Shown here piece after piece: positions 22,864 through 30,197 of a stretch of 33,926 bases of DNA. The number at the start of each line of letters is the position of its first letter. The stretch's first letter is position 1. The position numbers and the translations under genes are program-made. The stretch is from Fluviibacter sp041311015 (GTDB lineage Bacteria > Pseudomonadota > Gammaproteobacteria > Burkholderiales > Rhodocyclaceae), in the NCBI GenBank assembly GCA_041311015.1, contig JBFYKG010000004.1, positions 1 to 33,926 of the forward strand. The letters run 5' to 3'. The notes below the pieces were generated by a model, which had not been told where the DNA came from, ran no database searches, and saw nothing but the letters and a program-made list of their open reading frames with translations.

Positions 22864-23604
22864 ATGAATCTACTCCTCGACTTTGGCAACACCCGACTCA
22901 AATGGGGCCTGGCTAACCGTGCCGGGGCCGGCCAGCCATCGACGCTGATCAAGCGCGGGGCGGTGAGCTATGAGACAGCCGACCTGGCAGCCTGGATCGC
23001 CTCACTGCCGCACGCATCACTGATGCAGGCCCGTTACGCTAGCGTGGTTGCCCCCGAACGGGAGCAGTCTGTGCTGTCGCTACTGCCGCCAACGCTGGCG
23101 TCCGAGCGGATCTGTGTCGCGCCCGTGGCTGGCACACTGCAGAATGCCTATGCCAGTCAGGCAACGCTGGGGGTTGATCGCTGGCTGGCGGCCATGGGCG
23201 CCTGGGCTCAGGTGCAACAGGCCTGCTTGGTCGTGAGTGCCGGTACGGCAACCACCGTGGATCTCATCGAGAGCGCATCGAAGGGGCTGGGTGTCTATCG
23301 GGGCGGATTGATTCTTCCCGGCATCGAACTCATGCATCAGGCGCTGCATCAGGGTACGGCGCAGTTGCCGGGTAGCCCGGGGCGTTATCGTGTGGCGCCG
23401 GATGTGGCTGACAATACACAGGACGCCATCACCAGCGGTATTTTTGAAGCCACCTGTGGCGCCATCGAACGTATGGGCGCCCGTTTGCCCGCGGGTGCGC
23501 CCTGGCTGCTCACCGGTGGCAACGCCGCTGCACTGGCCGAAGCGCTGAATGGCCGGGCACAGCCGGTGGATGATCTGGTGCTGGCCGGCCTGGCACAGAT
23601 CTGA
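22864..23604 (+). CDS. coaX: Type III pantothenate kinase
   Basis: Phosphorylates pantothenate, the first step of coenzyme A synthesis; type III enzymes need a monovalent cation and are not inhibited by CoA. The 246 residues have the ASKHA-fold signatures of the family: phosphate-1 loop LLDFGNTRLKWGL at the very start, GVDRWLAAMGA, the phosphate-2 loop VSAGTATTVDLI, GGLILPGIELM and LLTGGNAAAL. It begins 9 bases after birA and ends 16 bases before the next ATG, so birA and coaX form a cofactor pair probably read from the ntrC transcript. No coaA-type kinase is in the window. Confidence 0.95.
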   Translation: MNLLLDFGNTRLKWGLANRAGAGQPSTLIKRGAVSYETADLAAWIASLPHASLMQARYASVVAPEREQSVLSLLPPTLASERICVAPVAGTLQNAYASQATLGVDRWLAAMGAWAQVQQACLVVSAGTATTVDLIESASKGLGVYRGGLILPGIELMHQALHQGTAQLPGSPGRYRVAPDVADNTQDAITSGIFEATCGAIERMGARLPAGAPWLLTGGNAAALAEALNGRAQPVDDLVLAGLAQI

Positions 23605-23620
23605 GCGCGTTAGAGAAACG

Positions 23621-23803
23621 ATGGATCCTTTACACAATAAAAAACTACCGCCGCGTGCCCCAAGCAATTTCAGATCGGTGGTGGTCGAGGAAGCGCTCGC
23701 GTTCTGGTCGTTCCTGAGCAGCCACTGGCTTTTCGTGCTGCCCAGTCTGTTGCTGATCGCAGTACTGATCACGTGGTGCGGCCATTGCCACCCAGCAGCC
23801 TGA
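23621..23803 (+). pseudogene. N-terminal fragment (membrane anchor) of the TAXI gene, out of frame
   Basis: A 60-codon frame starting at ATG 23621. It encodes a basic stretch, then WSFLSSHWLFVLPSLLLIAVLITW, a clear membrane helix, and stops at TGA 23801-23803. TAXI-family proteins of this type normally start with such a helix directly before the PPSSLTIATG segment, which here lies one frame away (frame of 23773). One extra G in the GG at 23775-23776 or 23780-23781 would join the two parts as ...LITW-(V)RPLPPSSLTIATG. So this is most likely the real 5' end of the next gene, broken by a one-base deletion or a sequencing error. Confidence 0.7.
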
Positions 23804-25005
23804 CCATTGCCACCGGCCAGCCCCTGTCAACGGCGGATGTGGTTGGCCAGCGTTATCGCGAATTCTTCAAGAAGCACGGCGTTGATCTGCAACTGATCGA
23901 ATCCCGCGGCGCCGAAGAAAACCTCATCCTGTTGGCCGAGGGCAAAGTCGACGCGGTGTTTTCACAGGGCGGTCTGACGCTGCCCGAAGATGCAAAGCAC
24001 TTCCGGTCACTAGGGTCGGTGGTCTATCAGCCGCTGTGGCTCTTCCACTTTCAGACTGACAACGTTGATCCGGACCTCAACCGCTTTCTGATGGGCAAGC
24101 AGGTCTCGGTCAACATCCCGGGCAGTAGCACGCGGGCCATGACGCAACCTCTGCTCGAGGCCCAAGGAATTGATATCACGGCGCCTAATTTTCTCAAGAT
24201 GGGCACCCGTGATTCCGTGGCTGCATTAAAGGAACGGAAGATCGATGCCATGTTCCTGGTCGGGGCGATGGCCTCGAAGAATGTGCAGGAAATTTCGCAA
24301 TACCCCGGCATCCAGATGTACAGCTTCAATCTGGCGACGGCCTACGCCAAACGCTTCCCGTATCTGGATCCAGTCACGCTATCGGCGGGCACCTTTAACC
24401 TGCATCCCATCGTGCCCAAAGCCGATGTGCACATGATTGCAACCACGCTGGATATCCTCACCTCCGAACGGATGCACCCGGCCTTGCACCTGCTGTTCAT
24501 GGAAGCGACGGATGATTTCGAGCGCAAGCGTGTCTCCTATTTCGCGCCCGGTAAGTTCCCGGCCTATATGGATTCGCGCATTCCCGAGAGCGATGTCGCC
24601 CGGCGTTTTTTCAAGGAGGGTTCGCCCTTCCTCTGGGGCTATGTGCCGTTCTGGGTGGCCAGCCTTTTTGATGAACTCTGGTTCTACATTCTGGCGATTG
24701 GTGCCATCGTCATCCCGCTAATCGGTTTCTTGCCCAGCTATCGTAAGACGCATGCGGTTCTGAGTATTGAAGCCTGCTACGACGAGTTACGCCTGATCGA
24801 AAAGGAAATCTCCCGCGCCAAGGCAAGCCCTGAAGGGGTGCAGACTGGATTGCTGGCCCAGGTGGATCGGCTCAAGGATCGGGTGCGCCGGCTCTGGGTG
24901 CCCACGGGTAACCGGGGCGCCTATTACGATCTGCGTGCGGCGATCAATATCGTGCGGGAAGACCTGGTGGTCGAACTACAGCATCGGGGCTACCCCGGCG
25001 ATTAA
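23773..25005 (+). CDS. TAXI-family TRAP-type solute-binding protein (body, frameshifted 5' end)
   Basis: Binds a small organic solute for a TRAP-like transporter, or acts as a membrane-held sensor. The 410 codons begin RPLPPSSLTIATGQPLSTADVVGQRYREFFKKHGVDLQLIES, the usual TAXI start, continue with GAEENLILLAEGKVDAVFSQGG, KQVSVNIPGSSTRAM and KERKIDAMFLVGA, and carry a late membrane helix (about 302-320, LWFYILAIGAIVIPLIGFL) followed by a charged helical tail. The GTG at 23773 has no proper ribosome site and would produce a protein without the N-terminal anchor, which sits in the frame of 23621. The reconstructed gene 23621-25005 would encode about 460 residues. No TRAP permease genes are adjacent. 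It converges on the YgjP-like gene across 29 bases. Confidence 0.8.
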   Translation: MVRPLPPSSLTIATGQPLSTADVVGQRYREFFKKHGVDLQLIESRGAEENLILLAEGKVDAVFSQGGLTLPEDAKHFRSLGSVVYQPLWLFHFQTDNVDPDLNRFLMGKQVSVNIPGSSTRAMTQPLLEAQGIDITAPNFLKMGTRDSVAALKERKIDAMFLVGAMASKNVQEISQYPGIQMYSFNLATAYAKRFPYLDPVTLSAGTFNLHPIVPKADVHMIATTLDILTSERMHPALHLLFMEATDDFERKRVSYFAPGKFPAYMDSRIPESDVARRFFKEGSPFLWGYVPFWVASLFDELWFYILAIGAIVIPLIGFLPSYRKTHAVLSIEACYDELRLIEKEISRAKASPEGVQTGLLAQVDRLKDRVRRLWVPTGNRGAYYDLRAAINIVREDLVVELQHRGYPGD

Positions 25006-25034
25006 CGCCAGAAGCCGCCCCAACTGCAGTTCAG

Positions 25035-25811
25035 TTACACGTCGATCATCGGCAGACTGGCAACGTGGTTGCGGAGTGTCTGCTTGGCCTGGCGCCAGTC
25101 GGGCACCATCGTTTCAACGACGGCCCAGAAACGCGGGCTGTGGTTCATTTCTTTCAGATGCGCCAACTCATGCGCCACCACATAATCGATCATGGGCATG
25201 GGCAAATGGATCAGCCGCCAGTTCAAGCGGATGTGACCACGATTGTTGCAACTGCCCCAGCGCGTCTTAGCTTGAGTGAGCCCCAGCGTTGGTATCGGCA
25301 CGCCTAGTTGCGGGGCGTAAAGCGCGACGCGTTCTTCAAAACAGGCCATGGCGCGTTCACGCAACCAGAGAATCAGCGCCTTGTGATTGGCTGCTGTGTC
25401 CCGGGGGTCGTGGGTGGAGAGCAGCAGTTGGCCATCCACAAGGTCTAGCTGCGGTTTACGCAGGCTGTGGGTGCGCGTTGCAATGGCGATGGGTGACCCC
25501 AGGTAGGGCAGCGGTTCGTTGCCCAGAATGGTCCAGCCACGATGCAGACGGACGTCGCGCCATTCATCCAGCTTCTTGAGCACCCAGTCTTCGTGGGTAT
25601 GGATCAGGGTCTCGACTTCACGCAGCGTGGTGCGCATCGGTCCGAGCACCCGCAAACCGCGGTGATCGATATTGAGGCTCAGACTGCGCCGGGGGCGACG
25701 CTTGATCGTGTACGGCACGATCCGGTCAGAAAGAGCAATGCTCCGCGCCTGTTCTGCAGGCGGCTCGCTACGGGGGGTATTACCGAACAGCAGGAAGTTC
25801 ATCCATCGCAT
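25035..25811 (-). CDS. YgjP-like (DUF45, SprT-related) metallopeptidase
   Basis: A predicted zinc metallopeptidase of the M48/WSS-like DUF45 group, found beside lipid and LPS genes in many proteobacteria; its substrate is not known. Seen: basic RRPRRSLSLNIDHRGLRV start of the domain, TRWGSCNNRGHIRLNWRL, then the zinc site HELAH (214-218) with third ligand H224 in NHSPRFW. All three metal ligands and the catalytic Glu are kept. At 258 residues the size is normal. Two starts are possible, 25811 and 25802 (MNFLLFG), both overlapping the end of plsC (32 or 23 bases). It is the last gene of the long leftward operon. Confidence 0.87.
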   Translation of the reverse strand: MRWMNFLLFGNTPRSEPPAEQARSIALSDRIVPYTIKRRPRRSLSLNIDHRGLRVLGPMRTTLREVETLIHTHEDWVLKKLDEWRDVRLHRGWTILGNEPLPYLGSPIAIATRTHSLRKPQLDLVDGQLLLSTHDPRDTAANHKALILWLRERAMACFEERVALYAPQLGVPIPTLGLTQAKTRWGSCNNRGHIRLNWRLIHLPMPMIDYVVAHELAHLKEMNHSPRFWAVVETMVPDWRQAKQTLRNHVASLPMIDV

Positions 25812-26505
25812 TTCGGATCCATGTCTCCACGCGTTGGTTCAATTCTGCGTCGCTTAGCCCCTCTGGGTCAATAGGGGGTCCGAAACGGACTGTAATTGTG
25901 CCCGGGCGTTTGACGAAGGCATTGCGGGGCCACAGTAGGCCGGCATTATGCGCAACGGGAATCACGGGCGCGCCGGTCCGTGTGGCCAGATGCGCACCCC
26001 CCGCCTTGAAGCGCCCCATTTTGCCCGGCGCCACACGCGTGCCTTCGGGGAAGATGATGATGGATAAACCTTCGCGCAGGCGGGCCTGGCCCTGGCTCAC
26101 AATTTTATCCAGGGCCGATTTGCCTGAGCTGCGATCGATCCAGATCATGCGCAGTCCCCACAGCGCCCAGCCAAAGAACGGGATATAGAGGAGCTCGCGC
26201 TTGAGCACAAAAACCGCGGGCGGTGTCCAGACCTGTAACGCAACGGTCTCCCAGGCCGACTGGTGCTTGGCAAGATAGATCGCCGGGGCGCTTGGAATAT
26301 TTTCAAGACCCTGCACCACGGTATGAATACCGAGCACCTGGCGCGTCATGATCATGAAACCGGCACGCCAGAAATCGCAGACAGCGTAACAACTGCGGAA
26401 GCGGGCGTTCGATGGCAGCACGTAGGTGCAGAGCACCAGAATGCCGCAGAACACGGTCCAGACTGCGAGCAGCAGGCTGAACAGGGCCGAGCGCAACAGA
26501 ATCAT
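25780..26505 (-). CDS. plsC: 1-acyl-sn-glycerol-3-phosphate acyltransferase (PlsC-like)
   Basis: Adds the second acyl chain to lysophosphatidate to give phosphatidate, at the inner membrane. The 241 residues start with a hydrophobic helix (LFSLLLAVWTVFCGILVLCTYVL), then the acyltransferase motifs: KHQSAWE with His 81 and the acidic residue as Glu 86 rather than the more usual Asp, RMIWIDRSSGKSA, FPEGTRVAPG (152-161), and APVIPVAHNAG. The HX4E form is known among PlsC proteins of this group. Its ATG shares one base with the gmhB stop (TGATG), implying coupled translation, and its end overlaps the YgjP-like gene. Another lysophospholipid acyltransferase activity cannot be excluded. Confidence 0.92.
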   Translation of the reverse strand: MILLRSALFSLLLAVWTVFCGILVLCTYVLPSNARFRSCYAVCDFWRAGFMIMTRQVLGIHTVVQGLENIPSAPAIYLAKHQSAWETVALQVWTPPAVFVLKRELLYIPFFGWALWGLRMIWIDRSSGKSALDKIVSQGQARLREGLSIIIFPEGTRVAPGKMGRFKAGGAHLATRTGAPVIPVAHNAGLLWPRNAFVKRPGTITVRFGPPIDPEGLSDAELNQRVETWIRNAMDELPAVR

Positions 26506-27059
26506 CAGGCCGACTTGCTGCCGGATTTGCCGAGCAGCCGTTCAACCGCTGCGGCCAGATCGTTGTACACGGTGGTGCCTTCGGGCAGATTGCCCTCGGT
26601 TTCGGTTTTGACACCCTTTCCGGTACGGACCAGCATCGGGGTGCAGCCGGCAGCGGCGCCCGCTTGCAGATCGCGCAGTGAATCGCCGACAACGGGTACA
26701 CCCTTGAGGCTCATGTTGTACACCTTGGCGATGCGCTCGAACATGCCGGGTTTGGGTTTGCGGCAGTCACACTTTTCGTCGGCCGTATGCGGGCAATAGA
26801 AGATGGCATCAACACGACCACCCACGGCGGCGAGTGACTTATGCATCTTCTCGTGCATGGCGTTCAGCGTATCCATGTCGAACAGACCGCGGCCGATGCC
26901 CGACTGGTTGGTGGCGACCACCACGCGATACCCCGCCTGATTCAAGCGGGCAATCGCCTGCAGGCTACCGTCGATCGGTTTCCATTCGGCCGGCGACTTG
27001 ATGTACAGGGCCGAGTCGATATTGATGACACCGTCGCGATCGAGAATGATGGTCTTCAT
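26505..27059 (-). CDS. gmhB: D-glycero-beta-D-manno-heptose-1,7-bisphosphate 7-phosphatase
   Basis: Removes the 7-phosphate in ADP-heptose synthesis for the LPS inner core. HAD-superfamily phosphatase of 184 residues: the nucleophile motif ILDRDGVIN with D7 and D9, ATNQSGIGRG (motif II, ending in the substrate loop), the zinc site CPHTADEKCDC with C89, H91, C97 and C99, CRKPKPGM, and the final VGDSLRDLQAG. The zinc site separates GmhB from histidinol-phosphate phosphatases of similar size. It lies 22 bases after glyS and overlaps plsC by one base, a gene order (glyS-gmhB-plsC) common in betaproteobacteria. The last residues (GKSGSKSA) are not conserved. Confidence 0.95.
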   Translation of the reverse strand: MKTIILDRDGVINIDSALYIKSPAEWKPIDGSLQAIARLNQAGYRVVVATNQSGIGRGLFDMDTLNAMHEKMHKSLAAVGGRVDAIFYCPHTADEKCDCRKPKPGMFERIAKVYNMSLKGVPVVGDSLRDLQAGAAAGCTPMLVRTGKGVKTETEGNLPEGTTVYNDLAAAVERLLGKSGSKSA

Positions 27060-27081
27060 GACGAGCCGGCTTCCTGAGTGG

Positions 27082-29181
27082 TCAGACGGCCAGACGGGCG
27101 ATGTCGGCCACCGCGTTCATCTGGTCTGAAAGGGTTTTGAGCAGGGCAAGACGATTCTGCCGGATCCTGGCGTCTTCCGCCATCACCATGACGTCTTCAA
27201 AGAAGGCATCGACACTGGCACGCACACGGGCGAGTGCCATCAGGGCATCGGTGTAGGCTTCGGCACGCATGGCATCGGCAATAGTCGGTGCCAGCGCCGT
27301 GACCTGATCAAACAGCGCCTTTTCCGGAGCCTCGGTCATCAGCGCGCCATCGGGGGTGCCCAGCGCTGCCAGGTCATCGACCTTCTTGAGCAGGTTACCG
27401 ATCCGCTTGTTGGCAGCAGCCAGTGCCAGCGCATCGGGCTGCGCCGTAAATTCACGCACCGCCGCCAGGCGGGCCGGAACGCGATCAATGCGCGCCGGGT
27501 TGAGACCCAGTACGGCTTCAACCACATCCTGCGGTTCGCCCTGATCCTTGAGCAGGTTGCGTAGGCGATCCGTGATGAAGGCCAGTAGACCCGGTTCGAA
27601 ATCGGCTTGCAGCACGCCCGCCGGGAATGTCGCAGCCGACCATTGAATCAGTTGTGGCAGTTCCAGCGGCAGCTGGCGTTCGATCAGCAGACGCAGCACG
27701 CCGAGGGCAGCGCGACGCAGACCAAAGGGATCACGATCCCCGGTCGGCTTTTCGCCGATCCCGAAAAAGCCAACCAGCGTGTCCAGCTTGTCGGCCAGCG
27801 CGACGGCGCAGCCCACGGTGTTGCTGGGTAGCTCGTCACCGGCAAAACGCGGGCGGTAATGATCGGCAATGGCTTCGGCCACATCGGCGGCCTCGCCGTC
27901 ATGCTGCGCGTAGTAGCGCCCCATGATGCCCTGCAGTTCCGGAAATTCGCCCACCATGTCGGTGACCAGGTCGGCCTTGGCCAGTTCGGCCGCACGCGCC
28001 ACATGCGTGGTATCGGCGCCGATGGCATTGCCAATCTGGGTTGCCAGGTTCTGTACGCGGAGCAGGCGATCCAGCTGGGTGCCTAGTTTGTTGTGATACA
28101 CCACGTTGCCCAGCTTGGCGATACGCGAGGCCAGCGGCTCTTTACGGTCTTGTGTGAAGAAGAAGCGGGCATCCGACAGACGTGGGCGCACCACACGCTG
28201 GTTGCCACCGATGATGTGCTTCGGGTCCGCTACCTGCATGTTCGACACAATCAGGAACTGGTTGCGCAGCTTGCCGGTGCCATCGAGTAGCGGGAAGTAT
28301 TTCTGGTTCTGCTGCATGGTCAGAATCAGACACTCCTGCGGCACTTCGAGGAACTCAGGCTCGAACTCGCCCACGTAAATGACCGGCCATTCGACCAGTG
28401 CCGTGACTTCGTCGAGCAGGCCATCAGCCTGGTTGATCTGGGCGCCCAGCGCCTGGGCCTTGGCGGCCAGGTGGGCACCAATGGTGCCGCGACGTTCTGC
28501 GTAGTCGGCGACGACCTTGCCTTCAGCGCGCAGCGTTTCGGCGTAGGCATCGGCGTTCGGGATCGTGATCAGACCCTTCGACAGGAAGCGATGCCCCAGC
28601 GTCTGCTGACGCGAGGTCAGGCCAAGCACCTCGCCCCGAATCAGTTGATCGCCGTGCAGCTGGATCAGGCCATGCACCGGACGAACGAACTGCACGTCCG
28701 AATCGCCCCAACGCATCACCTTGGGAATCGGCAACTTCTTGAGGGCATCGCCGACGATGCCGCTCAGCACGTCGGCCAGACGCGCGCCTTGAACCTGCAT
28801 GGTGTAGAAGAAGGTCTCCGATTTGCCATCCAGGCGCTTGGTAAACTTCGGCAGCTCGCTGGCAGCAATGCCTTTGGCTTCCAGTTTCTTGAGCAGTGCG
28901 GGCGAAGGCTGGCCATCGGCACCCAGCGCCACACTCACGGGCATCAGTTTCTCTTCGACTTCCTGATCCGGTGCCAGCGACAGCACATGCGGAATCAGTA
29001 CGGCCAGACGACGCGGCGTGGCGTACCACTGATAAGCCACATTCTCGGCGACCAGTTTTTTCTGGACGAGGCCGGCATAGACGCCCGCCGAGAAGACCTC
29101 GCCAAAACGCGCGAGTGCCTTTGGCGGCAGTTCTTCGGTGAGCAGCTCGACGAGCAGCGAGGCGGTGGTGGCGTTCGTCAT
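27082..29181 (-). CDS. glyS: Glycyl-tRNA synthetase beta subunit
   Basis: Beta chain of the heterotetrameric bacterial glycyl-tRNA synthetase; carries the tRNA-binding parts and the anticodon-binding domain. It opens LLVELLTEELPPKAL, the family start, and contains KVMRWGDSDVQFVRPVHGL, GHRFL, CLILTMQQNQKYFPL, an HD-like region (MGEFPELQGIMGRYYAQHDGE) and a C-terminal helical part. The frame is open to 29211, but the ribosome site AGGAGG is 7 bases before the ATG at 29181 and 4 before another at 29184, so 29181 is chosen (699 residues, TGATG overlap with glyQ). gmhB follows 22 bases downstream. Confidence 0.97.
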   Translation of the reverse strand: MTNATTASLLVELLTEELPPKALARFGEVFSAGVYAGLVQKKLVAENVAYQWYATPRRLAVLIPHVLSLAPDQEVEEKLMPVSVALGADGQPSPALLKKLEAKGIAASELPKFTKRLDGKSETFFYTMQVQGARLADVLSGIVGDALKKLPIPKVMRWGDSDVQFVRPVHGLIQLHGDQLIRGEVLGLTSRQQTLGHRFLSKGLITIPNADAYAETLRAEGKVVADYAERRGTIGAHLAAKAQALGAQINQADGLLDEVTALVEWPVIYVGEFEPEFLEVPQECLILTMQQNQKYFPLLDGTGKLRNQFLIVSNMQVADPKHIIGGNQRVVRPRLSDARFFFTQDRKEPLASRIAKLGNVVYHNKLGTQLDRLLRVQNLATQIGNAIGADTTHVARAAELAKADLVTDMVGEFPELQGIMGRYYAQHDGEAADVAEAIADHYRPRFAGDELPSNTVGCAVALADKLDTLVGFFGIGEKPTGDRDPFGLRRAALGVLRLLIERQLPLELPQLIQWSAATFPAGVLQADFEPGLLAFITDRLRNLLKDQGEPQDVVEAVLGLNPARIDRVPARLAAVREFTAQPDALALAAANKRIGNLLKKVDDLAALGTPDGALMTEAPEKALFDQVTALAPTIADAMRAEAYTDALMALARVRASVDAFFEDVMVMAEDARIRQNRLALLKTLSDQMNAVADIARLAV

Positions 29182-30083
29182 CATGCGGCCTCCTGCTTCG
29201 GGGCGCCACACATCGGGAACCCCAGTGCGTCACGGCTGTCGTAATAGGCCTGTGCGACCTGACGGGCCAGCGCACGCACACGGCCGATGTAGGCGGCACG
29301 TTCGGTCACCGAGATCGCGCCACGCGCATCCAGCATGTTGAAGGTGTGTGAACACTTCATCACCTGTTCAAAGGCCGGCAGCGGCAGACCGATGTCCATC
29401 AGGCGCTTGGCTTCGGCTTCGTGGTCGCCGAAGTGGCGGAACAGCATCTCCACGTTGGCGTGCTCGAAGTTGTACGTCGATTGCTCCACTTCGTTCTGGT
29501 GGAACACATCGCCGTAGGTCACCACCTGATCGCCATTTTTAGCCCAGACCAGGTCGTACACATTCTCGACGCCCTGCAGGTACATCGCCAGACGCTCCAG
29601 GCCGTAGGTAATTTCACCCAGCACGGGTTTGCACGTGAGCGAGCCCACTTCCTGGAAGTAGGTGAACTGCGTCACTTCCATGCCGTCGAGCCAGACTTCC
29701 CAGCCCAGACCCCAGGCACCCAGTGTGGGCGATTCCCAGTCGTCTTCGACAAAGCGGATATCGTGTTCTTCGGTGTTGATGCCCAGTGCGCGCAGCGAAT
29801 CGATGTACAGATCCATGATGTTGGCGGGCGAGGGCTTGAGCACCACCTGGTACTGGTAGTAGTGCTGCAGACGGTTCGGGTTTTCACCGTAGCGGCCATC
29901 TTTGGGGCGGCGCGACGGTTGCACGTAGGCGGCATTCCACGGCTCGGGGCCGATGGCGCGGAGGAAGGTGGCGGTATGGAAAGTGCCCGCACCGACTTCG
30001 ATGTCGTAGGGCTGCAGTAGTACGCAGCCGTGGCGGTTCCAGAATTCCTGCAGACGCAGAATGACGTCCTGAAAGGTCAGCAT
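29181..30083 (-). CDS. glyQ: Glycyl-tRNA synthetase alpha subunit
   Basis: Catalytic alpha chain that activates glycine. The 300 residues hold the class II motifs: FQDVILRLQEFWNRHGCVLLQPYDIEVGAGTF... in the N-terminal part, motif 2 around AAYVQPSRRPKDGRYGENPNRLQHYYQ, and motif 3 in EITYGLERLAMYLQG, with WEVWLDGMEVTQFTYFQEVG typical of the family. Its stop overlaps the glyS start by one base. It follows a 114-base gap after lnt, which contains a GC-rich hairpin and probably the promoter of the glyQ-glyS-gmhB-plsC-ygjP unit. Confidence 0.98.
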   Translation of the reverse strand: MLTFQDVILRLQEFWNRHGCVLLQPYDIEVGAGTFHTATFLRAIGPEPWNAAYVQPSRRPKDGRYGENPNRLQHYYQYQVVLKPSPANIMDLYIDSLRALGINTEEHDIRFVEDDWESPTLGAWGLGWEVWLDGMEVTQFTYFQEVGSLTCKPVLGEITYGLERLAMYLQGVENVYDLVWAKNGDQVVTYGDVFHQNEVEQSTYNFEHANVEMLFRHFGDHEAEAKRLMDIGLPLPAFEQVMKCSHTFNMLDARGAISVTERAAYIGRVRALARQVAQAYYDSRDALGFPMCGAPKQEAA

Positions 30084-30104
30084 GTTGTTATCCGAAGCAA
30101 GGAT

Positions 30105-30123
30105 GGGCGCGGCATCCGCGCCC
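30105..30123 (-). promoter_or_regulatory. GC-rich hairpin in the glyQ leader
   Basis: GGGCGCGG (30105-30112) and CCGCGCCC (30116-30123) pair perfectly with a three-base loop, 22 bases before the glyQ start. On the transcribed (minus) strand no T-run follows, so it is not a standard terminator; it could be a weak lnt terminator, or affect glyQ message stability or translation. A -10-like TAAAAT lies further upstream on that strand. Nothing else was recognised in 30084-30197. Confidence 0.35.
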
Positions 30124-30197
30124 GGTTAAAACCAGAGCCCCTGATTTTACGGGTTTTTTGGCCGGAGAGCAGCAGGTTTGGCGCGTCTGGCCTGCTT

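Noticed and set aside
23639..23645. AAAAAAC run near the start of the split TAXI gene as a programmed -1 frameshift site
   Set aside because: It is not in the right phase for the upstream frame, and a shift there would skip the membrane helix that the family has. The needed shift lies after the helix, near 23770-23800.
25021..25030. AACTGCAGTT palindrome between the TAXI and YgjP-like genes as a terminator
   Set aside because: Too short, without a loop or a T-run; probably chance.
28471..29244. Plus-strand frame of 257 codons opposite glyS
   Set aside because: Antisense shadow of a certain gene with no protein features.
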